From an uncultured bacterium (GTDB lineage: Bacteria > Bacillota > Clostridia > Christensenellales > HGM11417): DNA of 64,000 bases. The notes beneath the pieces are model-generated. The model saw only the letters and a program-made list of their open reading frames with translations, had not been told where the DNA came from and searched no databases. The number at the start of each line of letters is the position of its first letter. Within the stretch, counting starts at the first letter, position 1. Positions 23,753 through 31,476 of this stretch are shown piece by piece. The stretch is taken from positions 68,314-132,313 of the forward strand of contig CAJMQN010000007.1 of assembly GCA_905215695.1 (NCBI GenBank), written 5' to 3'. The translations under genes were made by a program, and so were the position numbers.

Positions 23753-24108
23753 AAAAAGTTGCGACGCATGTCCATACTGCGCCCCTGTCGGGGTGCGCGC
23801 AGGTGCCCGCGGAAGAGATTCCCGCGCTCTACAAGGCAAAGGGGTATTCGGCGATCGTTGTCACCAATCACTACATGAAGTATGTTTTTGAGCAGTATTA
23901 CGGAATTTCGGGAGAACGGCAACAGCTCGAGCATTTTTTGAGCGGCTACCGCGCGGCAAAACACGCTGCGGAAGGTCTCGGCATCTCGGTCTGGCTGGGC
24001 GCGGAGTGCAATCCCGACCGCTACAACCGCCCCGGGCACACCTATCCCGTGCGCGACTTTGTTGCGGCGCTCCGCGCGGGCAGGACGAAGGCGGTTTCGC
24101 TGGTATGA
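23749..24108 (+). pseudogene. PHP-domain phosphoesterase with large internal deletion
   Basis: A 119-residue reading frame. The first 85 residues are the start of a PHP phosphoesterase: HVHTAPLSGCAQVPAEEIPALYKAKGYSAIVVTNHY with the first metal-binding HxH motif, then ISVWLGAE. Normal proteins continue for about 120 residues with further metal ligands (Glu, His, Asp-x-His). Here the frame jumps to RPGHTYPVRDFVAALRAG, which resembles the very end of the family. So the middle, with most of the active site, is missing. It overlaps both neighbours by four bases (ATGA), so the frame is still translated. I infer a non-functional remnant. Confidence 0.6.
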
Positions 24109-25046
24109 ATATCGGTTTTTTGGACGTGCTCATCAACGTCGCGGTGCTCCTCGCGCTCGCAGTGCCCGGGTTTATCTGCCGCAAGGCAAAGCTCTTCGGT
24201 GAGGGGAGCGTGGGCACGATGTCCGTCATTCTCATGTACGTGTGCGCGCCCTTTCTCACGATTACGAGCTTTCAGGGGACGCCCTATTCCCGCGAAATCC
24301 TCTTTAACATGCTCTGGACGGTGCTCTTTTCCTTCGTGATACAGGTTCTCGTTTATTTTATCATGCTTCTCGTCTTTCGGCGGAGCGAGCGTCCGCGCGC
24401 GGAGAAGGGGGTCTATACCTACGCCTGCACCTTCTGCAACTGCGGCTATATGGGGATTCCGCTCCTCGTCCTTCTCGGGCTGTCCGAGGCGGTCATCTAT
24501 GCCGCCGTCTTTATTGCGGTGTTCAATATTCTGTCCTGGACGCTGGGCGTATTTGCAATCAGCGGAAAACGCGAATATATCTCCCTCAAGAAAGCGATTC
24601 TCAATCCGCCCACCGTCGCGCTCGCCGTGGCGATTCCGCTCTTCTGTCTCGGAATCCGCATTGCGGACTTTTCCGCGCCCCTGTACAGCGGCATCGAAAT
24701 GCTCGGCAACATGACGACCCCCGTCGCGATGATTATGCTCGGCGTGCGCCTTGCGGAGATGTCTCCCCGCGAGATTCTCGGCGATAAAAACAGCTATCTC
24801 TTCTCCGCGGTGCGGCTCGTGGTTGCGCCCCTTCTGATGTTTGCGATTCTCCTCTTTCTGCCCTTGAGTCCTACGCTCAAGACCGCGCTCTTTCTGATTG
24901 CGGCAATGCCCTCGGCGTCCGCGTCGGTGGCGTTTGCGGAAAAGTTCGGCGGGGATACCTTCATCGCGGCGAAAATGCTGCTCGTGACCTCGGTGCTTTC
25001 GGTCCTGACAATTCCCCTGCTCTCCCTGCTCCTGCAATTCTTTTAA
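24105..25046 (+). CDS. AEC-family transporter
   Basis: A 313-residue membrane protein with about ten helices and the two-half layout of the auxin efflux carrier family (PF03547). Typical parts are NCGYMGIPLL, SWTLGVFAIS and the second-half NMTTPVAMIMLGVRLA and MPSASASVAFAEKFGGD. In bacteria such proteins carry malate or other organic acids. The substrate cannot be read from sequence. It overlaps the PHP remnant by four bases. Confidence 0.85.
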   Translation: MNIGFLDVLINVAVLLALAVPGFICRKAKLFGEGSVGTMSVILMYVCAPFLTITSFQGTPYSREILFNMLWTVLFSFVIQVLVYFIMLLVFRRSERPRAEKGVYTYACTFCNCGYMGIPLLVLLGLSEAVIYAAVFIAVFNILSWTLGVFAISGKREYISLKKAILNPPTVALAVAIPLFCLGIRIADFSAPLYSGIEMLGNMTTPVAMIMLGVRLAEMSPREILGDKNSYLFSAVRLVVAPLLMFAILLFLPLSPTLKTALFLIAAMPSASASVAFAEKFGGDTFIAAKMLLVTSVLSVLTIPLLSLLLQFF

Positions 25047-25051
25047 AGAAC

Positions 25052-25080
25052 TTGTCAAGCGTTTGAAACCGTGTTATAAT
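25052..25080 (+). promoter_or_regulatory. Promoter of the SPFH gene
   Basis: TTGTCA (25052-25057), 17 bases, TATAAT (25075-25080). Confidence 0.8.
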
Positions 25081-25125
25081 AGTTTATATATGTGCGTACA
25101 CTGAATTTTAGGGAGAAACAGTAAT

Positions 25126-26265
25126 ATGGCTTTTAATTTTATCAAATCACAGCTTCTGAAGGTCATCGAATACAAGGATGATTCGCAGAATCAGCTTGTC
25201 TATCGTTTCCCGATGGAAGGGCGGGAGATCATGAATGGTTCCGCGCTGACGGTGCGCGAGAGTCAGGTTGCGATCTTCGTGCACAAGGGACAGATTGCGG
25301 ATATTTTCGAACCCGGCTATTATAAGCTCAAGACCGAAAACCTGCCCGTTCTGACTAAACTGCTCTCCTGGAAGTACGGATTCAACTCCCCCTTCAAGGC
25401 GGAGTGCTATTTCGTCAACACCAAGCAATTCACCGACCAAAAGTGGGGGACGATCAACCCCATTATGATGCGGGACGCCGATTTCGGTATGGTCCGCATC
25501 CGCGGGTTCGGCAAATATTCCTTCCGCGTGGACGACCCCGAAGTCTTTTTGAAGGAGCTGTTCGGCACGAACTCCACCTTCAAGACCGAGGACATCAACG
25601 AGTACCTGCGTTCGATGGTCATTCAGGGGATTACGGACGCGATTGCGGAGAGCAAGATTGCGGCGCTGGACCTTGCGGCACAGTACCGCGAGCTTTCGCA
25701 GTTCGTCACCAAGGAGATGAACAAGGACTTCAATAAGATCGGTCTCATGCTCACGAACGTGGTCATCGAGAACATCTCCCTGCCCGAGGAAGTCGAAAAG
25801 AACATGGATACCCGTACCTCGATGGGGGTCATGGGGGACAAAATGGGAGAGTTTATGCAGTTCCAAGCGGCGCACGCCATGCGGGACGCGGCGCAGAACG
25901 AGGGCGGCGGTCTCGCGGGAGCGGGGGTCGGACTCGGCGCAGGACTCGGAATCGGCAACGTCTTTACGCAGGCGATGCAGGGCATGACCCAACCGCAGAC
26001 GCCCGCGGCGGCGCCCGCCGCAAATACAGTTCCCTGTCCCAAGTGCGGCGCGCAGGTGCGGGAGGGCGCGAAATTCTGCCCCGAATGCGGCGGAAAGATG
26101 GTGCAGACGCAGAAGTGCCCCAAGTGCGGCACCGAGTGCAAGGCGACGGCGAAGTTCTGCCCCGAGTGCGGGGAAAAGCTCGCGGCTGTCAAGAAGTGCC
26201 CGCAGTGCGGACATGACTGCAAGCCGAGCGCGAAATTCTGTCCCGAGTGCGGAGAGAAATTCTGA
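25126..26265 (+). CDS. SPFH-domain protein with three double zinc ribbons (YdjI-like)
   Basis: A 379-residue protein. Residues 1-230 are an SPFH/virion core-like domain (IKSQLLKVIEYKDDSQNQLVYRFP, LTVRESQVAIFVHKGQ, LFGTNSTFKTEDINEYLRS) as in Bacillus subtilis YdjI. A Gly/Ala-rich linker follows (LAGAGVGLGAGLGIGNV). The last 80 residues hold three units of CxxC-x10-CxxC (CPKCGAQVREGAKFCPEC and two similar), each expected to bind zinc. YdjI itself has no such tail. The protein may form membrane-linked oligomers. A gene like YdjG is two genes downstream, matching the Bacillus ydjG-ydjI partnership that ties PspA-type envelope stress proteins to the membrane. Confidence 0.85.
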   Translation: MAFNFIKSQLLKVIEYKDDSQNQLVYRFPMEGREIMNGSALTVRESQVAIFVHKGQIADIFEPGYYKLKTENLPVLTKLLSWKYGFNSPFKAECYFVNTKQFTDQKWGTINPIMMRDADFGMVRIRGFGKYSFRVDDPEVFLKELFGTNSTFKTEDINEYLRSMVIQGITDAIAESKIAALDLAAQYRELSQFVTKEMNKDFNKIGLMLTNVVIENISLPEEVEKNMDTRTSMGVMGDKMGEFMQFQAAHAMRDAAQNEGGGLAGAGVGLGAGLGIGNVFTQAMQGMTQPQTPAAAPAANTVPCPKCGAQVREGAKFCPECGGKMVQTQKCPKCGTECKATAKFCPECGEKLAAVKKCPQCGHDCKPSAKFCPECGEKF

Positions 26266-26305
26266 TTTTTTGCAAATAATAGAGAGAAAGGAGATAAAAA
26301 AACAA

Positions 26306-26500
26306 ATGGAAATTCATGCGGATATGACGATTATGGAAGTGTTGCAGGCAAAGCCCGGCGCGGCACAGGTGTTTCAGGAGATGGGCATGCACTGTCTCGG
26401 CTGCGCAATGGCGCGGGGCGAGACGGTGGGCGAAGCCGCCGAAGTGCACGGTCACGACGTAAACGAAATCATTTCCAAGATCAACGCGATCGAGGAATAA
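26306..26500 (+). CDS. DUF1858-domain protein
   Basis: A 64-residue protein EIHADMTIMEVLQAKPGAAQ...GMHCLGCAMARGETVGEAAEVHG. It is the whole DUF1858 domain with the CxxC pair C-L-G-C. The domain is common in anaerobes next to hybrid-cluster and redox proteins and may carry a thiol pair or metal. The start is ATG 26306 with AAAGGAGAT upstream. A hairpin (26511-26545) follows. Confidence 0.85.
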   Translation: MEIHADMTIMEVLQAKPGAAQVFQEMGMHCLGCAMARGETVGEAAEVHGHDVNEIISKINAIEE

Positions 26501-26510
26501 CGTTTCAAGA

Positions 26511-26545
26511 CGGATACCCGGAAGTCTGCCGGGTATTCGCCTTTT
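26511..26545 (+). terminator. Hairpin, possible weak terminator
   Basis: ATACCCGG / CCGGGTAT with loop AAGTCTG, then TCGCCTTTTC. It is weak, so some read-through to the next gene is likely. Confidence 0.55.
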
Positions 26546-26564
26546 CGATTTAGGGAAAGAAAGA

Positions 26565-27653
26565 ATGAACGAAGAGGTTGTCAGGGCGGAGGAAAAGGAG
26601 ACCGAAGTCTATAAGTGCCCGAACTGCGGCGCGAACTTGACTTTTTCGCCCAAATTGCAAAAATTGTACTGCGAGCACTGCGAGACGGTCATTGACTTCG
26701 AGCAGAACCGCAACGTCGTCCCCCTCGATTTCGTCACCGGCGGGGAGAAGGGCGAGGACTGGGGGGAGGACACCGTCGTCTATCGCTGCAACAACTGCGG
26801 CGCAAAGGAGATTATCTCCAAGACCGATATTGCCCGCGTGTGCCCCTTCTGCGGCACGACGAACATCGTGGAGACCCACGAGCTCCCCGGTCTGCGTCCC
26901 ACTGCCGTTGTGCCCTTTGCGGTGGACGAAGCGACCGCACGCTCCGAGTTTAAAGGTTGGGTCAAGAAGAAAAAGCTCGTTCCCAAAGCCTTTAAAAAGT
27001 CGGTTGCGGACGATGGGGTAAAGGGGATCTATAACCCCTGTTTCGTCTATAATTCCAACACGCTCTCCAATTATCAGGGCAGAATGGGCAAGTACTATAC
27101 GGTTACGGTGGGTTCGGGCAAGAACAGGCACACCGAGACCCGCATTCGTTGGTTCAATGTCAGCGGCAACTATTCGCTCGACTTCGAGGACTATATGATC
27201 GAGGCGAGTCCGTACCTCGACCAAAAGACGGCGAACAAGCTCAAGCCCTTTTCCTACGAGCAAGCCGCGCTGTATGACAAGAAATTTCTTTCGGGTTTTA
27301 CGGCGAGCGGCTACGACAAGGACATGGAGACCTGCTGGACCGAAGCCCGCGCGGGCATGGAACAGATTATCCGGCAGAGAATCAAGGACAGCTATCACGC
27401 GGACGTGGTGGACTATCTCAACGTAAATACGGGACACTATCACGTGACCTATCGGTATCTTTTGCTGCCCGTATGGTTCTGCAAGATTCCCTTCAGGAAA
27501 AAGAAATACGACTTCTACATAAACGGTACCACCTCGAAGATCGTGGGCAAGGTTCCGCGCTCGCCGGGCAAGATCAGCGCGCTCGTATTCGGCATTCTCG
27601 CGGGGCTTGCAGGGCTCGGGTGGCTCATGTATTGGCTGGGTTCCGTGCTCTAA
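26565..27653 (+). CDS. Zinc-ribbon membrane protein, YdjG-like
   Basis: A 362-residue protein. Two TFIIB-type zinc ribbons start it (CPNCGANLTF...YCEHC and CNNCGAKEII...VCPFC). A soluble domain of about 230 residues follows (FAVDEATARSEFKGWVKKKKLVP, YNPCFVYNS, YLLLPVW), and a C-terminal membrane helix (SALVFGILAGLAGLGWLMYWL) anchors it. This order matches Bacillus YdjG and related proteins. With the SPFH protein upstream it probably forms a membrane-bound scaffold, a role inferred from that system. No pspA homologue lies in the window. Confidence 0.75.
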   Translation: MNEEVVRAEEKETEVYKCPNCGANLTFSPKLQKLYCEHCETVIDFEQNRNVVPLDFVTGGEKGEDWGEDTVVYRCNNCGAKEIISKTDIARVCPFCGTTNIVETHELPGLRPTAVVPFAVDEATARSEFKGWVKKKKLVPKAFKKSVADDGVKGIYNPCFVYNSNTLSNYQGRMGKYYTVTVGSGKNRHTETRIRWFNVSGNYSLDFEDYMIEASPYLDQKTANKLKPFSYEQAALYDKKFLSGFTASGYDKDMETCWTEARAGMEQIIRQRIKDSYHADVVDYLNVNTGHYHVTYRYLLLPVWFCKIPFRKKKYDFYINGTTSKIVGKVPRSPGKISALVFGILAGLAGLGWLMYWLGSVL

Positions 27654-27659
27654 AAATAC

Positions 27660-27688
27660 TTTACAAAAACCCGTCTCTGTGCTATGAT
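27660..27688 (+). promoter_or_regulatory. Promoter of the pflB leader
   Basis: TTTACA (27660-27665), 17 bases, TATGAT (27683-27688). Confidence 0.7.
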
Positions 27689-27704
27689 AGAGACGGATAA
27701 CAGA

Positions 27705-27785
27705 GAGGTCTTTCGCAACTGACGGATTGACATAGGAAACTATGGGGAAGCGAAGAACCGGAAAAAGCCGACCGTCTGGGCAAGC
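27705..27785 (+). ncRNA. ZTP (pfl) riboswitch upstream of pflB
   Basis: The leader has the conserved parts of the ZTP riboswitch: CGCAACTGACGG, the P2 hairpin CATAG-GAAA-CTATG followed by GGGAAGCGAAG, and the 3' core CCGTCTGGGCA (27772-27782). ZTP/ZMP signals lack of 10-formyl-tetrahydrofolate and turns these genes on. Pyruvate formate-lyase makes the formate that feeds that pathway, so the pairing is the classical one that named the motif. The 3' core also forms the 5' arm of the terminator directly after it. Confidence 0.9.
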
Positions 27786-27814
27786 TCGAAACAGGGTTGC
27801 CCGGACTTTTTTTG
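27775..27814 (+). terminator. Terminator acting as ZTP expression platform
   Basis: TCTGGGCAA / TTGCCCGGA (27797-27805) then CTTTTTTT. The 5' arm overlaps the riboswitch core, so ligand binding should stop the terminator from forming and let pflB be transcribed. Confidence 0.85.
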
Positions 27815-27828
27815 TGGAGGAAACGCAA

Positions 27829-30051
27829 ATGATTTGGGAAGATTTCAAGGGCGCCGATTGGCGCGAAAAGATTGATCTCCGAAACTTCATCGCGGAGAAC
27901 TACACCCCGTACGGGGGAGGCGCGGACTTTTTGCAGGGACCGACCCCGCGCACTTCCTCGCTGTGGGGAGAGGTGGAAGAACTGCTCGCGGAAGAGCAGA
28001 AGAAGGGGGGCGTTTTGGACGTGGACACCGAGCGCGTGTCCTCCATTCTCGCCTATCCCGCGGGATATATCGACAGAGAAAAAGAGCTTGTGTTCGGTCT
28101 GCAGACCGAGGCGCCCCTTCGCCGCGCGGTCAACCCCTTCGGCGGAATCCGCATGAGCAGACAGGCGTGCCGGGAGTACGGCTATACGCTTTCGGATAAG
28201 GTGGAAAGAGCGTTCGAGTACCGTACCACTCACAACGACGGCGTATTCCGGGTGTATTCGGACGAGATGCTCAAAGCCCGCCACGCGGGTCTCATTACGG
28301 GTCTGCCCGACGCCTACGGCAGGGGGCGCATCATCGGCGATTACCGCAGAATCGCGCTGTACGGCGTGGATTTCCTCGTGGAGAAGAAGCGGGAGGACAA
28401 GCGCCGTTTGCAGGAAAGGAACATGACCGCGGAGACCATTCAGCTCATCGAGGACGTCGAAAAGCAGATCAGCTTTTTAAAACAGCTCGTTGATATGGCA
28501 AAGGAGTACGGCTGCGACATCTCCCGCCCCGCGGAAAACGCGCGGGAGGCGGTGCAGTGGCTGTATTTCGGGTATCTCGGCGCGGTCAAGGAGCAGAACG
28601 GTGCGGCGAACTCCATCGGCAGGATTTCGACCTTTTTGGACATCTATTTCGAACACGATATTTCGAGGGGGATTCTCGACGAGAGCGGCGCGCAGGAGCT
28701 CGTGGACGACTTCGTCATCAAGCTCCGTCTCGTCCGCCATTTGCGCACGAGCGACTACAACGAACTGTTCGCGGGCGACCCGACCTGGGTCACCATGAGC
28801 GAGGCGGGCATGTCCGAGGACGGACGGCACATGGTCACCAAGACCGCTTACCGCGTCTTAAATACGCTCTACAACCTCGGACCGAGCGCTGAGCCGAATA
28901 TCACGGTACTCTGGAGCCAAGCTCTGCCGCAGGGCTATAAGGACTTCTGCGCCAAAGTCTCGATCGACACGGATTCCATTCAGTATGAGAACGACGACGT
29001 CATGCGCCCGGCGTACGGGGACGATTACGCGATTGCGTGCTGTGTTTCCGCCATGCGCGTGGGAAAGCAGATGCAGTATTTCGGCGCGCGGTGCAACCTC
29101 CCGAAGGTTCTGCTGATGAGCCTGAACGGGGGAAAGGACGAGATTTACGGCAGTCAGATTGCGCCCGAGGGCAAGATTTTCGACGAGGGCGTACTCGACT
29201 ATGAGAAGGTTCGCCGCGCCTTTGCGAAATATCTGCGCTGGACGGCAAAACTCTATGTCAATACCCTCAACGTCATTCATTACATGCACGACAAGTACGC
29301 CTACGAACGCCTCATGATGGCGCTTCACGACACCGACGTTGAGAGGCTGATGGCGTTCGGCGTTTCGGGGCTTTCGGTGCTCGCGGACAGCCTGTCCGCA
29401 ATCAAGTACGCGAAGGTGCGCGCGGTCAAGGACGAGCGCGGGCTCGTGACCGACTTCGTGACCGAGGGGGATTTTCCCAAGTACGGAAACGACGACGACC
29501 GGGCGGACGAAATCGCCTGCGAGGTTTTAAAGCAGTTCTACGAGGACCTTCGGGCAGTTGCTCCCTATCGCGGCGCGAAACGCACGCTGTCCGTTCTGAC
29601 CATCACCTCGAACGTCATGTACGGCAAGAAGACGGGTTCTACGCCGGACGGACGCAAGAAGGGCGAACCCTTTGCGCCGGGCGCGAATCCCATGCACGGG
29701 CGGGACGTCTCGGGCGCGCTCGCGTCCCTGAACAGCGTCGCGAAGATTTCCTACGACTACTGTCGGGACGGAATCAGCAACACCTTCTCCATCGTGCCCG
29801 CGGTGCTGGGGGCGGACGAGACCGCCCGCGTCTCCCGGCTGACCGCGCTCCTCGACGGCTACTTTGCGCAGGATGCGCACCACCTAAACGTAAACGTCCT
29901 GAACCGCGAGACCCTTTTGGACGCGATGGAGCATCCCGAGAAGTACCCGAATTTGACCATTCGCGTGAGCGGCTATGCGGTGAACTTCAATAAATTGAGC
30001 CGCAAACAGCAGGAAGAGGTGGTTTCGCGCACCTTCCACGAGAAACTGTGA
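27829..30051 (+). CDS. pflB: Formate acetyltransferase (pyruvate formate-lyase)
   Basis: A 740-residue glycyl-radical enzyme: pyruvate + CoA to acetyl-CoA + formate. The catalytic pair is C404-C405 (YAIACCVSAMRVGKQMQYFG), and the radical glycine is G715 in RVSGYAVNF. The length is close to the family's 740-760. ATG 27829 has GTGGAGGAAA 7 bases upstream; longer frames would begin inside the riboswitch. It is the main anaerobic pyruvate step and a formate source for purine and folate metabolism. The stop overlaps the GTG of pflA. Confidence 0.97.
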   Translation: MIWEDFKGADWREKIDLRNFIAENYTPYGGGADFLQGPTPRTSSLWGEVEELLAEEQKKGGVLDVDTERVSSILAYPAGYIDREKELVFGLQTEAPLRRAVNPFGGIRMSRQACREYGYTLSDKVERAFEYRTTHNDGVFRVYSDEMLKARHAGLITGLPDAYGRGRIIGDYRRIALYGVDFLVEKKREDKRRLQERNMTAETIQLIEDVEKQISFLKQLVDMAKEYGCDISRPAENAREAVQWLYFGYLGAVKEQNGAANSIGRISTFLDIYFEHDISRGILDESGAQELVDDFVIKLRLVRHLRTSDYNELFAGDPTWVTMSEAGMSEDGRHMVTKTAYRVLNTLYNLGPSAEPNITVLWSQALPQGYKDFCAKVSIDTDSIQYENDDVMRPAYGDDYAIACCVSAMRVGKQMQYFGARCNLPKVLLMSLNGGKDEIYGSQIAPEGKIFDEGVLDYEKVRRAFAKYLRWTAKLYVNTLNVIHYMHDKYAYERLMMALHDTDVERLMAFGVSGLSVLADSLSAIKYAKVRAVKDERGLVTDFVTEGDFPKYGNDDDRADEIACEVLKQFYEDLRAVAPYRGAKRTLSVLTITSNVMYGKKTGSTPDGRKKGEPFAPGANPMHGRDVSGALASLNSVAKISYDYCRDGISNTFSIVPAVLGADETARVSRLTALLDGYFAQDAHHLNVNVLNRETLLDAMEHPEKYPNLTIRVSGYAVNFNKLSRKQQEEVVSRTFHEKL

Positions 30052-30770
30052 GCACCCTGCGCGTTCATTCTTTTGAGAGTTTTGCGACGCTGGACGGCAC
30101 GGGAATCCGCTGCGCGGTGTTCTTCGCGGGCTGCCCATTGCGCTGTCTGTGCTGTCACAACGCGGACACCTGGACGGCGGCGGGCACCGAATATACACCC
30201 GAGGCGCTCGCGGAGAAAATCCTGCGTTTCCGCACCTACTTTGGGAAAAACGGCGGCGTGACCTGGTCGGGCGGGGAACCGCTCCTACAGGCGCGCGCCC
30301 TTTCGGAGCTCTCCCGAATCATGAAACGGGAGGGGATTCACGTCGCGCTGGACACTTCGGGGTGTCTCTGGAACGCGGACGTTGCGGAGCTTTTAAATTC
30401 CGTCGATCTCGTCATCGCCGACCTAAAGCGCCCGACGGAAGAGGATTACCGTACGTTTGCGGGGGGAAGCCTTGCGAGCGTTCTGCGCTTTCTTGAGGAG
30501 GTCTGCGCCCGCAGGATTCCGCTTTGGCTCCGCACGGTGGTGGTTCCGGGAATCAACGACACCGAGGGGGACATCGACGCGTATTACGAAATCGCAAGGC
30601 GGTTCCCCGCGGAGAAATACGAACTTTTGGGATTTCATACGCTTGGGTTTTCCAAGTACGAGGCGCAGGGAATCGTCAACCCGCTCGCGGGAACGCCCGC
30701 GCTGGACGCCGGGAGACGGAAGGAATTGCAGGCGTATCTGGACGGAAAGTATGAGAGAGAACGTGGATAA
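30048..30770 (+). CDS. pflA: Pyruvate formate-lyase-activating enzyme
   Basis: A 240-residue radical-SAM enzyme that makes the glycyl radical of PflB. The cluster motif is C29-x3-C33-x2-C36 (FFAGCPLRCLCCHN), followed by GGVTWSGGEPLLQ for SAM binding. The start is GTG, overlapping the pflB stop by four bases. Length and order are standard. Confidence 0.95.
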   Translation: MSTLRVHSFESFATLDGTGIRCAVFFAGCPLRCLCCHNADTWTAAGTEYTPEALAEKILRFRTYFGKNGGVTWSGGEPLLQARALSELSRIMKREGIHVALDTSGCLWNADVAELLNSVDLVIADLKRPTEEDYRTFAGGSLASVLRFLEEVCARRIPLWLRTVVVPGINDTEGDIDAYYEIARRFPAEKYELLGFHTLGFSKYEAQGIVNPLAGTPALDAGRRKELQAYLDGKYERERG

Positions 30771-31236
30771 GACGAACGCAATGCGGCTGCTTGACCGCGC
30801 AAAGATTCCCTATCGGGTGCACGCCTACACAGCGGAGGACGGCAGAATCGACGGCGTATCCGTCGCGGAAAAGGTCGGACTTCCGGCGGAACGGGTGTAT
30901 AAGACGCTCGTGACCGCGGGGCACAGCCGCGCGTATTATGTCTTTGTGATTCCCGTAGAGCGCGAACTCGACCTCAAGAAAGCGGCGAAGAGCGTGGGCG
31001 AAAAGTCGGTGGAGATGATTCATGTGGCGGACATCAACCGCGTGACGGGGTATGTGCGGGGCGGTTGTTCCCCCCTCGGCATGAAGAAGGCGTATGTGAC
31101 GCGCATCGACGGGAGCGCGGAGAATTTCGCGGCAATCGCGGTGAGCGGGGGGCGGATCGGGACGCAGGTCGAACTGAATCCGGACGCGCTGAAAACGCTT
31201 GCGCGCGCGGAATACGCCGACCTCGTGCAAAAGTAA
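30751..31236 (+). CDS. ybaK: Cys-tRNA(Pro) deacylase, YbaK/EbsC family
   Basis: A protein of about 161 residues of the YbaK family, which removes wrongly attached amino acids from tRNA(Pro) in trans. Seen: KTNAMRLLDRAKIPYRVH at the start, VYKTLVTAG, FVIPVERELDLKKAAK with the catalytic-lysine region, and RGGCSPLGMKKAYVT. The start is uncertain: ATG 30751 overlaps pflA by 20 bases, GTG 30763 is also possible. tRNA-Pro lies about 100 bases downstream, probably by chance. Confidence 0.88.
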   Translation: MRENVDKTNAMRLLDRAKIPYRVHAYTAEDGRIDGVSVAEKVGLPAERVYKTLVTAGHSRAYYVFVIPVERELDLKKAAKSVGEKSVEMIHVADINRVTGYVRGGCSPLGMKKAYVTRIDGSAENFAAIAVSGGRIGTQVELNPDALKTLARAEYADLVQK

Positions 31237-31255
31237 AAAATCCGCGCGAGAACGT

Positions 31256-31284
31256 TTGACAAAGTTGCCGGAATGCTATAAAAT
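31256..31284 (+). promoter_or_regulatory. Promoter of tRNA-Pro
   Basis: TTGACA (31256-31261), 17 bases, TAAAAT (31279-31284). Confidence 0.7.
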
Positions 31285-31337
31285 AAGAGTGCTTTTCAGA
31301 AGAAAGGCAATTCTGTCCGCGCCGCGGGCGGAAACGG

Positions 31338-31414
<77 letters not shown>

Positions 31415-31476
31415 CAGAGAAAGACAGTTGCATTGCGGCCGTCTTTTTTTTATTGTAAGGACATTGGGGAAATTTG

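Noticed and set aside
26550..27890. A 446-residue minus-strand frame opposite the zinc-ribbon protein and pfl leader
   Set aside because: It runs over a promoter, a riboswitch and a terminator of the other strand and has no domain pattern.
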